Shown: piece by piece, positions 37,458 through 47,090 of the stretch | Numbering within the stretch: the stretch's first letter is position 1 | Layout of the letters: every line of letters starts with the position of its first letter | From: Microvirga aerilata | GTDB lineage: Bacteria > Pseudomonadota > Alphaproteobacteria > Rhizobiales > Beijerinckiaceae | Direction of reading: 5' to 3' | Assembly: GCF_016743775.1 (NCBI RefSeq) | Contig: NZ_JAEQMY010000018.1 | Coordinates: 1 to 64,000, forward strand | DNA length: 64,000 bases | Notes under the pieces: model-generated | What the model was told of the DNA's origin: nothing | What the model saw: the letters and a program-made list of their open reading frames with translations, nothing else | The model's database searches: none | Made by a program: the position numbers and the translations under genes

Positions 37458-37568
37458 GAGCCACGGCACCAGAGGGCTGGCATCCGCAAGCCTTGAACCG
37501 CCACCGATTCGAAGCTAGCCATGATGCGGGCCTGCTGGCCGCACACAGGCGAATGCCCGGGAAAAGTC

Positions 37569-37994
37569 ATGGATGTGATCATCTACCATAATCCGCAGTG
37601 CGGAACTTCGCGCAACACCTTAGGGCTCATCCGCAATGCCGGGATCGAGCCGCACATCGTCGATTATGTGAAGACCCCGCCGACGCGCCTCCTTCTGCGC
37701 CAGCTCATCGCCCGGATGGGTGTGAGCGTCCGCGATGTCATCCGCGAGAAGGGCACGCCGTTTCAGGAACTCGGACTCGGCGATCCTTCCGTGAGCGACG
37801 ACCAGCTTCTCGATGCCATGATGGCGCATCCCATCCTGATCAATCGCCCCATCGTGGTCACGCCCATGGGCGTCAGGCTCTGCCGTCCGTCCGAGGCCGT
37901 CCTCGACATCCTGCCGCCGCAGCAGGGCGAGTTCGTCAAGGAGGATGGCGAGCCGGTGGTCGATGCCTCCGGCCGGCGCGTCGGATTAGCCTAG
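37569..37994 (+). CDS. arsC: Arsenate reductase ArsC (glutaredoxin-coupled)
   Basis: 141 aa. ArsC fold with catalytic C11 in YHNPQCGTSRNT, the Arg region HPILINRPIVVTPMGVRLCR, and the end motif PQQGEFVKEDGEPV. Start at MDVIIYH (37569). No arsR, arsB or acr3 next to it, so it may have a housekeeping or distributed arsenic role. Confidence 0.93.
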   Translation: MDVIIYHNPQCGTSRNTLGLIRNAGIEPHIVDYVKTPPTRLLLRQLIARMGVSVRDVIREKGTPFQELGLGDPSVSDDQLLDAMMAHPILINRPIVVTPMGVRLCRPSEAVLDILPPQQGEFVKEDGEPVVDASGRRVGLA

Positions 37995-38066
37995 GGCCTG
38001 AAGGGAACAAGCCGCCTTTCCTCCTGTTCAGGGACAGGACGTCTCAGCTGAAGGAAAGGCAAGGCA

Positions 38067-38846
38067 ATGGAGCTTCAAGGCAAGGTCGCGCTCGTGACAG
38101 GCGCAGGATCCGGCATCGGCAAGGCGGCGGCCATGCGCTTCGCGCGCGAAGGAGCCTCGGTGGGCGTGCTGAGCCATACCGAGGATGAAATCCGCAAGGT
38201 CGCCGAGGAAATCGAGAGGGCCGGCGGCAGGGCCGTTCCGCTTGTGGCCGATGTGGGCGACGACGGCCAGATGAAAAAGGCGGTAGCCGATCTGGTGCAG
38301 GCCTATGGCGGCCTCGACATCGTCTTCGCCAATGCGGGCATCAACGGCGTCTGGGCTCCCATCGACGAGCTTCAGCCGGACGAGTGGGACCGCACCATCA
38401 AGACGAATCTGCGCGGCACCTATCTGACGATCCATTATGCCGTGCCGCACCTGAAGAAGGCTGGAGGCTCCATCGTCATCACCGCTTCGATCAACGGCTC
38501 CCGCACCTTCACGTCGGCCGGTGCGACGGCCTACTCCGCCACGAAGGCCGCGCAGGTGGCGATGGCGCAGATGCTGGCGGTTGAACTCGCCAAGCACAAG
38601 ATCCGCGTTAATGTCGTTTGCCCCGGCAAGATCGACACGGAGATCCAGGAGAATACCCAGAAGCGCGATACGCAAGAGGCGGAGGTTCCGGCCGAGTACC
38701 CGGAAGGTCCGATCCCGCTCACCGGCAAGGAGCCGGGAACGAGCGAAGAGGTGGCGGAGCTCGTGTTTTTCCTGGCCTCCGACCGTTCCCGCCATATCAC
38801 CGGCACACCCGTCTGGATCGACGGCGGGCAATCCCTGCTGGTCTGA
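38067..38846 (+). CDS. SDR-family oxidoreductase
   Basis: 259-aa classical SDR: TGAGSGIGKAAAMRFAREG, NAG in FANAGINGVW, catalytic YSATKAAQVAMAQ, and the C-terminal ITGTPVWIDGGQSLLV usual for FabG-like proteins. Substrate unknown. An upstream GGAAC-N16-TGTT (38007-38031) is one base off an EcfG promoter. Confidence 0.9.
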   Translation: MELQGKVALVTGAGSGIGKAAAMRFAREGASVGVLSHTEDEIRKVAEEIERAGGRAVPLVADVGDDGQMKKAVADLVQAYGGLDIVFANAGINGVWAPIDELQPDEWDRTIKTNLRGTYLTIHYAVPHLKKAGGSIVITASINGSRTFTSAGATAYSATKAAQVAMAQMLAVELAKHKIRVNVVCPGKIDTEIQENTQKRDTQEAEVPAEYPEGPIPLTGKEPGTSEEVAELVFFLASDRSRHITGTPVWIDGGQSLLV

Positions 38847-38857
38847 TCGCAAGGTTC

Positions 38858-38882
38858 CTGGAGGCGCTTATTGCGCCTCCAG
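38858..38882. terminator. Stem-loop shared by the ends of SDR and MFS genes
   Basis: CTGGAGGCGC / GCGCCTCCAG stem with a TTATT loop. The MFS stop codon (TAA on the minus strand, 38868-38870) lies in the loop and its last three codons form one arm. No strong T-run. Confidence 0.65.
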
Positions 38883-40103
38883 CTGCGTACCCACGGGGAC
38901 CGTCGGCTCCATGACGAAGTGGTCCTTGTCGGCCGTAAGAGGCGCTGCGCGCTGAAGACTGCGATAGGCGCCCCAGATCGCCATGAGAGCCTGGGCTACG
39001 ATGACGACGTACAAGAGCCTCAGGCGCCCGAATTCGGTCATGGCCACGCCGGAAATCACCGGGCCCACGGCCGCGCCGACGCCTTGCAGGATCAGCAGGC
39101 CGCCGGCGGCCGCCACGAACTCACCGGGCCGCACCATGTCGTTCACATGCGCCGTGACGATGCTGTAGGTCGGGATCACGCTGCCGCCGAAGATGGCCAC
39201 ATACATGAACAGCAGCCATACAGGCACATCGGGCGACACGAAATGGATCAGCGCCAGCAGGATCGAAGCCGCCATGGCGGCCGCTCCGATGATCACGTGG
39301 CGGCGGTCCATGCGATCGGACAGCCAGCCCAGCGGCCATGTGGTGAGAAAGCCGCCCAGGGTGCCGCAGGTCATGAAGATGGCGATCTCCACCGTGTCCA
39401 GTCCACGCTCCTGCGCCCAGATGGGCCCGAGGCTAAAGAACGAGCTCGTGGTGATGCCGCACAGCACCGCCGCCACCACGCCGAACGGCGACTGCCGGTA
39501 GAGCCGCATCAGGTTGATCCTGGTGTCGCTCACCGCCTGCGCAGGTGCGGTTGCCCGAGACAGGGCCGTGGGCACGAGGGCCAGCGAGATGAGAATGGTG
39601 ACGAAGCAGAACAGCCTGAATCCATGGGGATCGCCCGTCGGCAGGAGCATCTGTCCGCCGATCCCGGCGATCAGCCCTGTCATTCCATAAAGGCTCAGGA
39701 TCTGGCCCCGTGTCTGCGCGGTCACGGAAGCGTTGAGCCAGCTCTCGACAACGATGAAGAGCCCGGCAAAGCAGAAGCCCGTGACGGCACGCGCCGCAAT
39801 CCACACGGCGGGGCTGATCACGAGGAGATGCAGAAGCGCGACGGATGCGGCCACGGCCGCGAGCGCCGCGAAGGTGCGCGTATGCCCCACCTGCAGGATC
39901 AGCCTGCCGGCCCAAAGGGACCCGATGACGATGCCGACCCAGAACGCGGCCCCAACGGCCCCAATCTCGGTAGGCGTGAATTGCTCGATGCTCCCGCGCA
40001 CGCTGAGCAGGGTGCCCTGCAGAGTGTTTCCGACCTGCATGAGGGCGTAGCCGAGCAGAAGGGCGAGGAGGGTTGGCAGCGTGGCCCGCAAGGACGAAGA
40101 CAT
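38868..40103 (-). CDS. MFS transporter, YcaD-like
   Basis: 411 aa, 12 helices, with the MFS loop GSLWAGRLILQVGHTRTF, RAVTGFCFAGLFIVVESWLN, and LGWLSDRMDRRHVII. This pattern (VESWLN after helix 4) matches the YcaD/UMF1-like MFS group of uncharacterised exporters. Start 40103 from CAGGAGA upstream. Confidence 0.88.
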   Translation of the reverse strand: MSSSLRATLPTLLALLLGYALMQVGNTLQGTLLSVRGSIEQFTPTEIGAVGAAFWVGIVIGSLWAGRLILQVGHTRTFAALAAVAASVALLHLLVISPAVWIAARAVTGFCFAGLFIVVESWLNASVTAQTRGQILSLYGMTGLIAGIGGQMLLPTGDPHGFRLFCFVTILISLALVPTALSRATAPAQAVSDTRINLMRLYRQSPFGVVAAVLCGITTSSFFSLGPIWAQERGLDTVEIAIFMTCGTLGGFLTTWPLGWLSDRMDRRHVIIGAAAMAASILLALIHFVSPDVPVWLLFMYVAIFGGSVIPTYSIVTAHVNDMVRPGEFVAAAGGLLILQGVGAAVGPVISGVAMTEFGRLRLLYVVIVAQALMAIWGAYRSLQRAAPLTADKDHFVMEPTVPVGTQLEAQ

Positions 40104-40314
40104 GGGCTCTCCTGTAGGCGAGATCCTGTGGCTCAGGTGTGCGGCGTGCCGGGGCTCGTCCGGCCACCGTGCCCACATGGACGTGCCAAAGCCCGGCGCC
40201 GGAAGGCCCCGTTCTCAAGCGTTCGACGATGGTGGACTGCGAGCCCCGTGCCTGGGTTGAACTCTGGGGCCGGGGGCAGGTTCCGATGTTTCTTGCTGCA
40301 GCGCGAAAGGCAAA

Positions 40315-40350
40315 AGAAAGGCCCGGCTTGCGCGCAAGCCGGGCCTTTCT
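40315..40350 (-). terminator. lepA terminator, perfect 36-bp palindrome
   Basis: AGAAAGGCCCGGCTTGCG / CGCAAGCCGGGCCTTTCT with no separate loop, followed on the minus strand by TTT. 24 nt past the lepA stop. Confidence 0.9.
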
Positions 40351-40373
40351 GAAAAAGCTTTGTACGTCCTGCC

Positions 40374-42179
40374 TCAGCTATCCATCTTCAGCGCGGCAAT
40401 GAAGGCTTCCTGCGGGATGTCGACCTTGCCGAACTGGCGCATCCGCTTCTTGCCTTCCTTCTGCTTGTCGAGCAGTTTGCGCTTGCGCGAGGCGTCGCCG
40501 CCGTAGCACTTGGCGGTCACGTCCTTGCGGAGCGCCCGGATTGTCTCGCGGGCGATGATCTTGCCGCCGATGGCGGCCTGGACCGGGATCTGGAACATGT
40601 GCGGCGGGATCAGTTCCTTGAGCTTCTCGCACATGGCGCGGCCACGGCCCTCCGCCCGGTCGCGATGGACCAGCATGGAGAGCGCATCCACCGGCTCGGC
40701 ATTGACCAGCACCGACATCTTCACGAGATCGCCCTCGCGGTAGTCGGAGATATGATAGTCGAAGGAGGCGTAGCCCTTCGAGATCGACTTCAGGCGGTCG
40801 TAGAAGTCGAACACCACCTCGTTGAGCGGCAGGTCGTAGACCACCATGGCGCGCTTGCCGACATAGTTCAGGTCGATCTGGATGCCGCGCCGCTCCTGGC
40901 ACAGCTTGAGCACGGAGCCGAGATAATCGTCGGGCGTGAGGATGGTGGCGCGGATCCACGGCTCCTCGATGGTTTCGATCTTCATCACGTCCGGCATGTC
41001 GGCCGGATTGTGCAGCTCGATGGTCGAGCCGTCGCGCAGCTTCAGGTGATAGACCACCGACGGGGCGGTGGAGATGAGATCGAGGTTGAACTCGCGCTCC
41101 AGACGCTCCTGGATGATCTCGAGGTGCAGAAGCCCGAGGAAGCCGCAGCGGAAGCCGAAGCCGAGCGCCGCCGAGGTTTCCATCTCGTAGGAGAAGCTGG
41201 CATCGTTCAGGCGCAGCTTGCCCATAGCGGAACGCAGGTTCTCGAACTCGGCGGCATCGACCGGGAAGAGGCCGCAGAACACCACCGGCTGCACGGGCTT
41301 GAAGCCGGGCAGCGCTTCCGCCGTGGGCTTGCGATCGTCCGTGATGGTGTCGCCGACGCGGGTATCGGCCACTTCCTTGATCGACGCGGTGAAGAAGCCG
41401 ACCTCGCCGGGGCCGAGCACGGCCATTTCCTGCATCTTCGGCGAAAACACGCCCACGCGGTCGAGGCTGTAGGTGGCGTTGGTCCCCATCATCTTGATGG
41501 TGGAGCCCTTCTTCATGGACCCGTCGATGATGCGCACCAGCACGACGACGCCGAGATAGGCGTCGTACCAGGAATCGACGAGGAGCGCCTTGAGCGGCGC
41601 ATCCGGGTCGCCCTTGGGCGGCGGCAGCTTCTGGACGATGGCCTCCAGCACGCCTTCGATGTTCAGGCCGGTCTTGGCCGAAATCGGCACCGCGTCCGAT
41701 GCGTCGATGCCGATCACCTCCTCGATCTGCTCCTTGATCCGGTCCGGATCGGCGGCGGGCAGGTCGATCTTGTTCAGAACGGGCACGATCTCGTGGTTGG
41801 CGTCGATGGCCTGGTAGACGTTGGCGAGCGTCTGCGCTTCCACGCCCTGGGAGGCGTCGACGACCAGGAGCGAGCCCTCACAGGCGGCAAGCGAGCGCGA
41901 GACCTCGTAGGCGAAGTCCACGTGGCCGGGGGTATCCATGAGGTTCAGGATGTAGGTCTTGCCGTTCTGCGCCTTGTATTCCAGGCGCACGGTCTGCGCC
42001 TTGATGGTGATGCCGCGCTCGCGCTCGATATCCATGTTGTCGAGCACCTGCTCCGTCATCTCGCGGGCGGTGAGCGCCCCCGTGGTCTGGATCAGACGGT
42101 CGGCAAGCGTGGACTTGCCATGGTCGATATGGGCCACGATGGAGAAGTTGCGGATGTTGTCGAAGGTGCGTGCGGTCAT
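40374..42179 (-). CDS. lepA: Translation elongation factor 4 (LepA)
   Basis: 601-aa GTPase: G1 [10 protein letters not shown]3 DTPGHVDF, G4 NKIDLP. The EF-G-like domains and the LepA-specific C-terminal domain ([20 protein letters not shown]) are complete. Acts on ribosomes to promote back-translocation/initiation under stress. Start at [11 protein letters not shown] (42179); the longer in-frame start at 42212 is not needed. Confidence 0.97.
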   Translation of the reverse strand: MTARTFDNIRNFSIVAHIDHGKSTLADRLIQTTGALTAREMTEQVLDNMDIERERGITIKAQTVRLEYKAQNGKTYILNLMDTPGHVDFAYEVSRSLAACEGSLLVVDASQGVEAQTLANVYQAIDANHEIVPVLNKIDLPAADPDRIKEQIEEVIGIDASDAVPISAKTGLNIEGVLEAIVQKLPPPKGDPDAPLKALLVDSWYDAYLGVVVLVRIIDGSMKKGSTIKMMGTNATYSLDRVGVFSPKMQEMAVLGPGEVGFFTASIKEVADTRVGDTITDDRKPTAEALPGFKPVQPVVFCGLFPVDAAEFENLRSAMGKLRLNDASFSYEMETSAALGFGFRCGFLGLLHLEIIQERLEREFNLDLISTAPSVVYHLKLRDGSTIELHNPADMPDVMKIETIEEPWIRATILTPDDYLGSVLKLCQERRGIQIDLNYVGKRAMVVYDLPLNEVVFDFYDRLKSISKGYASFDYHISDYREGDLVKMSVLVNAEPVDALSMLVHRDRAEGRGRAMCEKLKELIPPHMFQIPVQAAIGGKIIARETIRALRKDVTAKCYGGDASRKRKLLDKQKEGKKRMRQFGKVDIPQEAFIAALKMDS

Positions 42180-42292
42180 AATCTTGCAAAAATAGGAACG
42201 GTTGCGCCGCAATAGCAGGGCAGGCCCCTAAAGCCAAGGGAAGTCGGTAGAGCGGGGCAGGGGCTAATCGCCCTAGGGCTCTGGAATCCGGG

Positions 42293-42769
42293 CTATTCCA
42301 GCCGCACGAGAGCCTCGGCCCGGGCGAGATCCTTGGGACGCCCGAACCGCCGGCAGATTTCGATCAGCTCCGGCCGGGAGGGAGCATGGACGATTCTTCC
42401 GTCCACGAGGAAGGATTGACGGGTGGTGGGCTCCACGGGCCGCCAGACCTCCTGCGTCCGGATCTGGAACCCGCCCATGAACTCAACGGGAAGGGGCGGC
42501 TCCACCCAACGTCCGAAGACCTCGGACCGGAACAGGGCTGTGCCGCCGTCATCGACTGGGGGAATGTCCAGTTTCGACAGCACCTGCCGGGCGTCACGGG
42601 CGCTCATGACCACATCGACATCTGGAATCGCGGATTGAAACCCATGCAGCCCGGCCGCGGCGCCGCCGATCAGCCACCACGAGTCCTGCACCCCCGTCGA
42701 AGCATCCGCCAGCATTGCCAGGGTTCGCAGGACCGGTGCGGGAAGATCAGGAGGGGCTGGGGAGGGCAT
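42293..42769 (-). CDS. Nucleotidyltransferase-like protein
   Basis: 158 aa. The opening WWLIGGAAAGLHGF followed by the DVDVV acidic pair fits the minimal nucleotidyltransferase fold (GG...DxD) seen in MNT and AbiEii-type proteins. The remainder (FRSEVFGRWVEPPLPVEFMG...) is alpha/beta. No HEPN or AbiEi antitoxin gene is adjacent, so a toxin role is not supported. Starts in front of sulP's 3' end in the same direction. Confidence 0.72.
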   Translation of the reverse strand: MPSPAPPDLPAPVLRTLAMLADASTGVQDSWWLIGGAAAGLHGFQSAIPDVDVVMSARDARQVLSKLDIPPVDDGGTALFRSEVFGRWVEPPLPVEFMGGFQIRTQEVWRPVEPTTRQSFLVDGRIVHAPSRPELIEICRRFGRPKDLARAEALVRLE

Positions 42770-42832
42770 GATCGGCGCACGTGCTTTGCAAATATCGGGA
42801 TCATACCCTCATGGGAGAATTATCGGGAGTCG

Positions 42833-44311
42833 TCAGTGCCCGGAGGCGAGCTTCGCCCCCTCCTTGTTGTGGGTGCCGATGCGGTCCACCAGGGTGGCGC
42901 TGGCCTCGTTCAGGCCCACGATCTCCACCGGAATGCCGTGGTGGCGGAACTTCAGCACCACCCGGTCGAGGGCGTTGATGCCGGTGATGTCCCAGAAATG
43001 GGAGGCCGTCACGTCGATCACCACTTGGCGGAGATCCTCCTCCCGGAAGTCGAAGGCGCTGTGGAAGGCCTCCCCCGTGGCGAAGAAGATCTCGCCGTTG
43101 ACCTTGTAGGTGCGCACGTCGCCCTCGCGGGTGGAGGCGATGCTGAAGAACTTGGCCACTTTCCGGGCGAAGAAGATGCCGCTCAGGATCACGCCCACCA
43201 GCACGCCCTTGGCGAGATCGTGGGTGAACACCACGACAGCCACGGTCGCCAGCATGACGATGCTGGAGCTTTTCGGATACAGGCGCATGGCCAGGATCGA
43301 ACCCCACTGGAAGGTGTTGATCGACACCATGATCATCACCGCAACCAGGGCCGCCATCGGGATCTGGCGCACCCACTCGTCGAGCACGAGGATCAGGAAG
43401 AGCAGGAACGCGCCCGCCCACAGAGCCGAGAGCCGCCCGCGACCGCCGGAGGAGACGTTGATCACCGACTGGCCGATCATGGCGCAGCCCGCCATGCCGC
43501 CGAAGAGCCCCGCAACGATGTTGGCGATGCCCTGTCCCGTGCATTCGCGGTTCTTCGAGCTGTCCGTATCGGTCATCTCGTCCACGATGGCGGCCGTCAT
43601 GAGGGATTCGAGCAGCCCCACCATGGTGAGGGTGAGCGAATAGGGCAGGATGATCTTGAGCGTGTCGAGGTTCAGCGGGATGTCCGGAAGGGCAAAGACC
43701 GGCAGGTCGCTCGGCAATTGGCCCATGTCGCCCACGGTACGCAGGTCGAGGCCGAAATAGATTGCGGCGGCGGTCAGCAGCACGATGGTGACGAGGGCGG
43801 ATGGGACCACCTTCGTGACGAGAGGCAGCAGATAGATGATCGCAAGGCCCACCGCGACCATCCCATACATCAGCGGTCCCTGACCCACGAATTCAGGAAG
43901 CTGCGCCATGAAGATCAGGATGGCGAGGGCATTCACGAAGCCCGTCACCACCGAACGGGAGACGAAGCGCATCAGGTCGCCCAGACGAAAAAAGCCCGCA
44001 ACGATCTGAAACGCTCCCGTCAGAAGCGTGGCCGCGAGCAGGTACTGCAGCCCGTGGTCCTTGACGAGGGTGCCCATGACGAGCGCCATGGCGCCCGTGG
44101 CGGCCGAGATCATGCCGGGACGCCCGCCAGCGATGGCGGTGACGACCGCGATGCAGAAGGAGGCATAAAGCCCGACCTGCGGGTCGACGCCGGCAATGAT
44201 CGAGAACGCAATGGCTTCGGGGATCAGGGCGAGGGCGACCACGGTGCCGGCAAGCAGATCGCGCGGCACGTTGGGAAACCACTCGGCCTTGAGACGGGAG
44301 AGATGAGACAT
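42833..44311 (-). CDS. SulP/SLC26-family anion transporter with STAS domain
   Basis: 492 aa. Transmembrane part about 1-390 with SulP signatures ([40 protein letters not shown]), then a cytoplasmic STAS domain (about 400-490: [38 protein letters not shown]). Candidate substrates are sulfate, bicarbonate or dicarboxylates; not decidable here. Confidence 0.9.
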   Translation of the reverse strand: MSHLSRLKAEWFPNVPRDLLAGTVVALALIPEAIAFSIIAGVDPQVGLYASFCIAVVTAIAGGRPGMISAATGAMALVMGTLVKDHGLQYLLAATLLTGAFQIVAGFFRLGDLMRFVSRSVVTGFVNALAILIFMAQLPEFVGQGPLMYGMVAVGLAIIYLLPLVTKVVPSALVTIVLLTAAAIYFGLDLRTVGDMGQLPSDLPVFALPDIPLNLDTLKIILPYSLTLTMVGLLESLMTAAIVDEMTDTDSSKNRECTGQGIANIVAGLFGGMAGCAMIGQSVINVSSGGRGRLSALWAGAFLLFLILVLDEWVRQIPMAALVAVMIMVSINTFQWGSILAMRLYPKSSSIVMLATVAVVVFTHDLAKGVLVGVILSGIFFARKVAKFFSIASTREGDVRTYKVNGEIFFATGEAFHSAFDFREEDLRQVVIDVTASHFWDITGINALDRVVLKFRHHGIPVEIVGLNEASATLVDRIGTHNKEGAKLASGH

Positions 44312-44841
44312 GGCAGAAAACTCGCGAGCCCTGACGGGAGGGCATGATGACGCCGTGGGCGGGCAGGCCCGCTCGGCGGGCGTCCCTGCGGCGTGCAGGG
44401 CTGGGGATGCTTCGAGGAGCGCGCAGTTGCGCCGGGCACGCGCTACGGCGGCGTCATCCGCGGGGTCTTTGCCGGAGCCTCAACGTAAATCATGCCCCCT
44501 CTTAGCAGCATGCTCCCGCATGGCAACGGGCCTGCATGGGATCGGGGCATGTTCGGGGCACATGCATGAACCGGCCCTGTGGCCGCCGGAGGCTGTGCAC
44601 TATGCTTCTCGGGCGAAGATCCCGACCGGCGTGCCGCCCGAGGCCCGATCCTGTCCATCACATTCGCTGGATCGGCGGTCAAGGTGCGGGGCCCCGGCCT
44701 TGATTCAAAGGCCATTTCGACTAAAACCTTATGGCCTCGCTTGAGCCGGCATATCGGTGATCTCCCCCTTGAGGAAGCAATGGACCAGAGGTCTGCAAAA
44801 CTGGATCGCCGGGCTGGGGCAGCCTGCGCAAGGCGAGGCCC
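44312..44841. other. Divergent intergenic region, sulP / sensor kinase
   Basis: 530 nt. Holds a dyad AGGCCAT / ATGGCCT with 15-nt gap (44709-44737), about 105 nt before the kinase start, which may be regulatory. Otherwise no coding frame with a ribosome site is convincing. Confidence 0.5.
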
Positions 44842-46533
44842 ATGACCCTTCGCGCACGGCTCTACCTGCTCGTCTTCCTGGCCCTGGCCCCAGCCTTTGC
44901 GCTGCTGTTCTACAACGACTGGAGCGACCGCAAGCGTCGTGAAGCCCAGGCCGAGGCCGAGGCGCTCCGCTACGCGCGTCTGGTCTCGAGCGAGATGGAC
45001 CGCTTGTTCGAGGGAATACGAGCTCAGCTCAGTGCCGTCGCCGAAGCGCCTGTGGTGCAGAACTTCAGCGATCCGGAATGCGGCCGCTATCTGGTGAGGC
45101 TCGAAACCACCAATGCGGCCACCACTTCCGTGTCGGTCTATGACACCACGGGCGCCCGCCGGTGCAGCGCCGTCGATCTGGTGAACATCATGGATCGCCC
45201 GTATTTCAAGCAGGCCCTTCAGTCCGACGAGTTCATCGTCGGCGAATACGTCGTGGGCAAGACCTCGGCCTTGCCGGTGCTACCCTTCGCCATGCGGATC
45301 AGAAAGGGCGGAGAGGTTACCGGCGTCATCGTCACCACCCTGCGGCTGGACTGGCTTCGGCAGTATCTCACCGACAGAAGCGGGGATTTCCCGTCGCGCA
45401 GCTCGATCACGGTCATCGACCGGAGTGGAACCATTCTGGTCCGCGTGCCCAACCGCGAGCGCGAGGGCACCAAGCTCTTCCGCTACCCCGAGCTTCTCAC
45501 GGCGCAGCAGAGCGGAACCCTCACGTCCACTGCCGAGAACACCGCCGACGGGGTCGCTCGCCTGCTCGGCTATACCGCCATCGGAGAGCGGCCGCGCGGC
45601 ATCGGAGTGTCCGTCGGCATTCCTTTGGATGTGATCTTCGCCGGACTGGAGGAGGTCCGGCTTCGCAATCTTCTGCTGCTGGGAATCACCGCTCTTCTTG
45701 CGCTCCTTGCCGCCCATCTTGCCGGGCGCGCCTTCGTCATTCAGCCGGTCTCCAAGCTTCTCGCGGCGGCGGAGCGTCTGCGCAAGGGCGACCTGACCGC
45801 CCGCGTGGACGTCGGCAATCCCGGCTCGGAACTCGGACGTCTCTCCGCAGCCTTCAATGCCATGGCGGTGGATCTAGAGAACTCGCTCCAGTACAAGGAC
45901 ATGCTCCTGCGCGAGCTGAGCCATCGCGTCATGAACAGCCTGCAGACCATCGCAGCGCTGTTCGTCATGCAGGCCAGAACCATGAAGGATGCGGAGGCTC
46001 GCGGCCATTTCGATCAAGCCGTATCCCGCATCAATTCGGTGGCTCTGGCCTATCGCCGCCTGCATGCGGCAAGGGGTGTCGAGGTTGTCGAGTTCGCGAC
46101 CTTCATCCGCGAGCTCTGCAGCGAACTCCAGTCCTCGATGCTTCCGGACGGTAGCCCCATCACGGTCGAGGCGGACCCGACATTGCTGAGCCCGGACCAG
46201 GCCATGCCCCTCGCTCTGGTCGTGAACGAACTGGTGACGAACGCGATCAAGCATGGAGGGACGGACCCGTCCATCACGGTCAAGCTTGGGTGGTCGAGCG
46301 AGGGATGCCGTCTGGCGGTGCGCAATCGCGGCGAGCTTCCCACGAACTACGACCCTACGAATACGAAGGGCTTCGGAATGCGGATGGTCAGAACCACGGT
46401 CGACCAGCTCGGCGGTCATTTCGAGGCGGCCAGCATGGCGGGGGAGACCGAATTCGCGATCACCTTCCCGCCGTCCGTGCAGCAGATGGCGATCGCCAGG
46501 GTTGTCGAGGGCGGCCAGGAGGCCCTTCGCTGA
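44842..46533 (+). CDS. Sensor histidine kinase (HisKA_2/HWE type) with extracytoplasmic Cache domain
   Basis: 563 aa. TM1 about 5-24, periplasmic Cache-type sensor about 30-270, TM2 about 276-298, HAMP about 298-350, phospho-acceptor H361 (RELSHRVMNSLQTIAALFVM), and HATPase (VNELVTNAIKHGG, GFGMRMV). This kinase class is frequent in Rhizobiales and often feeds the PhyR/NepR/EcfG pathway. No response regulator is adjacent, so it is an orphan. Confidence 0.9.
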   Translation: MTLRARLYLLVFLALAPAFALLFYNDWSDRKRREAQAEAEALRYARLVSSEMDRLFEGIRAQLSAVAEAPVVQNFSDPECGRYLVRLETTNAATTSVSVYDTTGARRCSAVDLVNIMDRPYFKQALQSDEFIVGEYVVGKTSALPVLPFAMRIRKGGEVTGVIVTTLRLDWLRQYLTDRSGDFPSRSSITVIDRSGTILVRVPNREREGTKLFRYPELLTAQQSGTLTSTAENTADGVARLLGYTAIGERPRGIGVSVGIPLDVIFAGLEEVRLRNLLLLGITALLALLAAHLAGRAFVIQPVSKLLAAAERLRKGDLTARVDVGNPGSELGRLSAAFNAMAVDLENSLQYKDMLLRELSHRVMNSLQTIAALFVMQARTMKDAEARGHFDQAVSRINSVALAYRRLHAARGVEVVEFATFIRELCSELQSSMLPDGSPITVEADPTLLSPDQAMPLALVVNELVTNAIKHGGTDPSITVKLGWSSEGCRLAVRNRGELPTNYDPTNTKGFGMRMVRTTVDQLGGHFEAASMAGETEFAITFPPSVQQMAIARVVEGGQEALR

Positions 46534-46658
46534 CGCAGGGCGGCGCCGGTGCAAGGGGGGATGATCCAGGTCCGGCCCTTCAGGGAAACGGGCCTGGATC
46601 GGAGGAACATTACGCGGACCCATATCTTTTCCACCAGCTATCGGACGTGGAGCACGAT

Positions 46659-46853
46659 ATGATCCGTCTTCAACTGAGCCTTGCATTCCTGCTGATCTCA
46701 GCCTTGGCCCATGCCCAGAACCAGACCGCGGCCGCGACCCCGCCCGGCGTTGCCACCGATGGGGACGGCTGGCTCTGGCTGCTCGTCATTCCCTTCATCG
46801 TGGTGGCCGTTGGCGTCTATCTCTTCATCAAGAGAGGGCGCGCGGCGCGGTAG
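46659..46853 (+). CDS. Small exported or membrane protein
   Basis: 64 aa: signal-like segment MIRLQLSLAFLLISALAHAQ, Ala/Thr/Pro linker, and a second helix WLWLLVIPFIVVAVGVYLFI followed by KRGRAAR. GTGGAG six nt before ATG. Function unknown; near the kinase but 125 nt apart. Confidence 0.7.
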   Translation: MIRLQLSLAFLLISALAHAQNQTAAATPPGVATDGDGWLWLLVIPFIVVAVGVYLFIKRGRAAR

Positions 46854-47090
46854 CGACCCGTTCGGGGGCGATCGCATCGCATCTGCGATCCTGTCCCGCT
46901 CGATGCGCCTTTCCCATGACAGTTCCGATCGTCGCTGGGGCTTGCCCGGAACGGGTTTCTTGCGCCGAAACCGGGCGCGCCTCCCGGAATAAGCCGTCTT
47001 ACTCCTGTCATTGGCCCTTGCCTAAGCAGGCCCCGCGCGAGAGGTTTCCTTTAGGGAAGCCGAAATCCGGCATGTGCAGGAGGAAACCAA

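Noticed and set aside
38007..38031. GGAAC-N16-TGTT before the 38067 SDR as an EcfG promoter
   Set aside because: One mismatch in the four-base -10; not distinguishable from chance.
42293..42769. Nucleotidyltransferase as an AbiE or MNT/HEPN toxin module
   Set aside because: No partner gene on either side.
44700..44713. TTGATTCAAAGGCC resembling an FNR box
   Set aside because: Only the left half-site fits; the right half (ATCAA) is absent.
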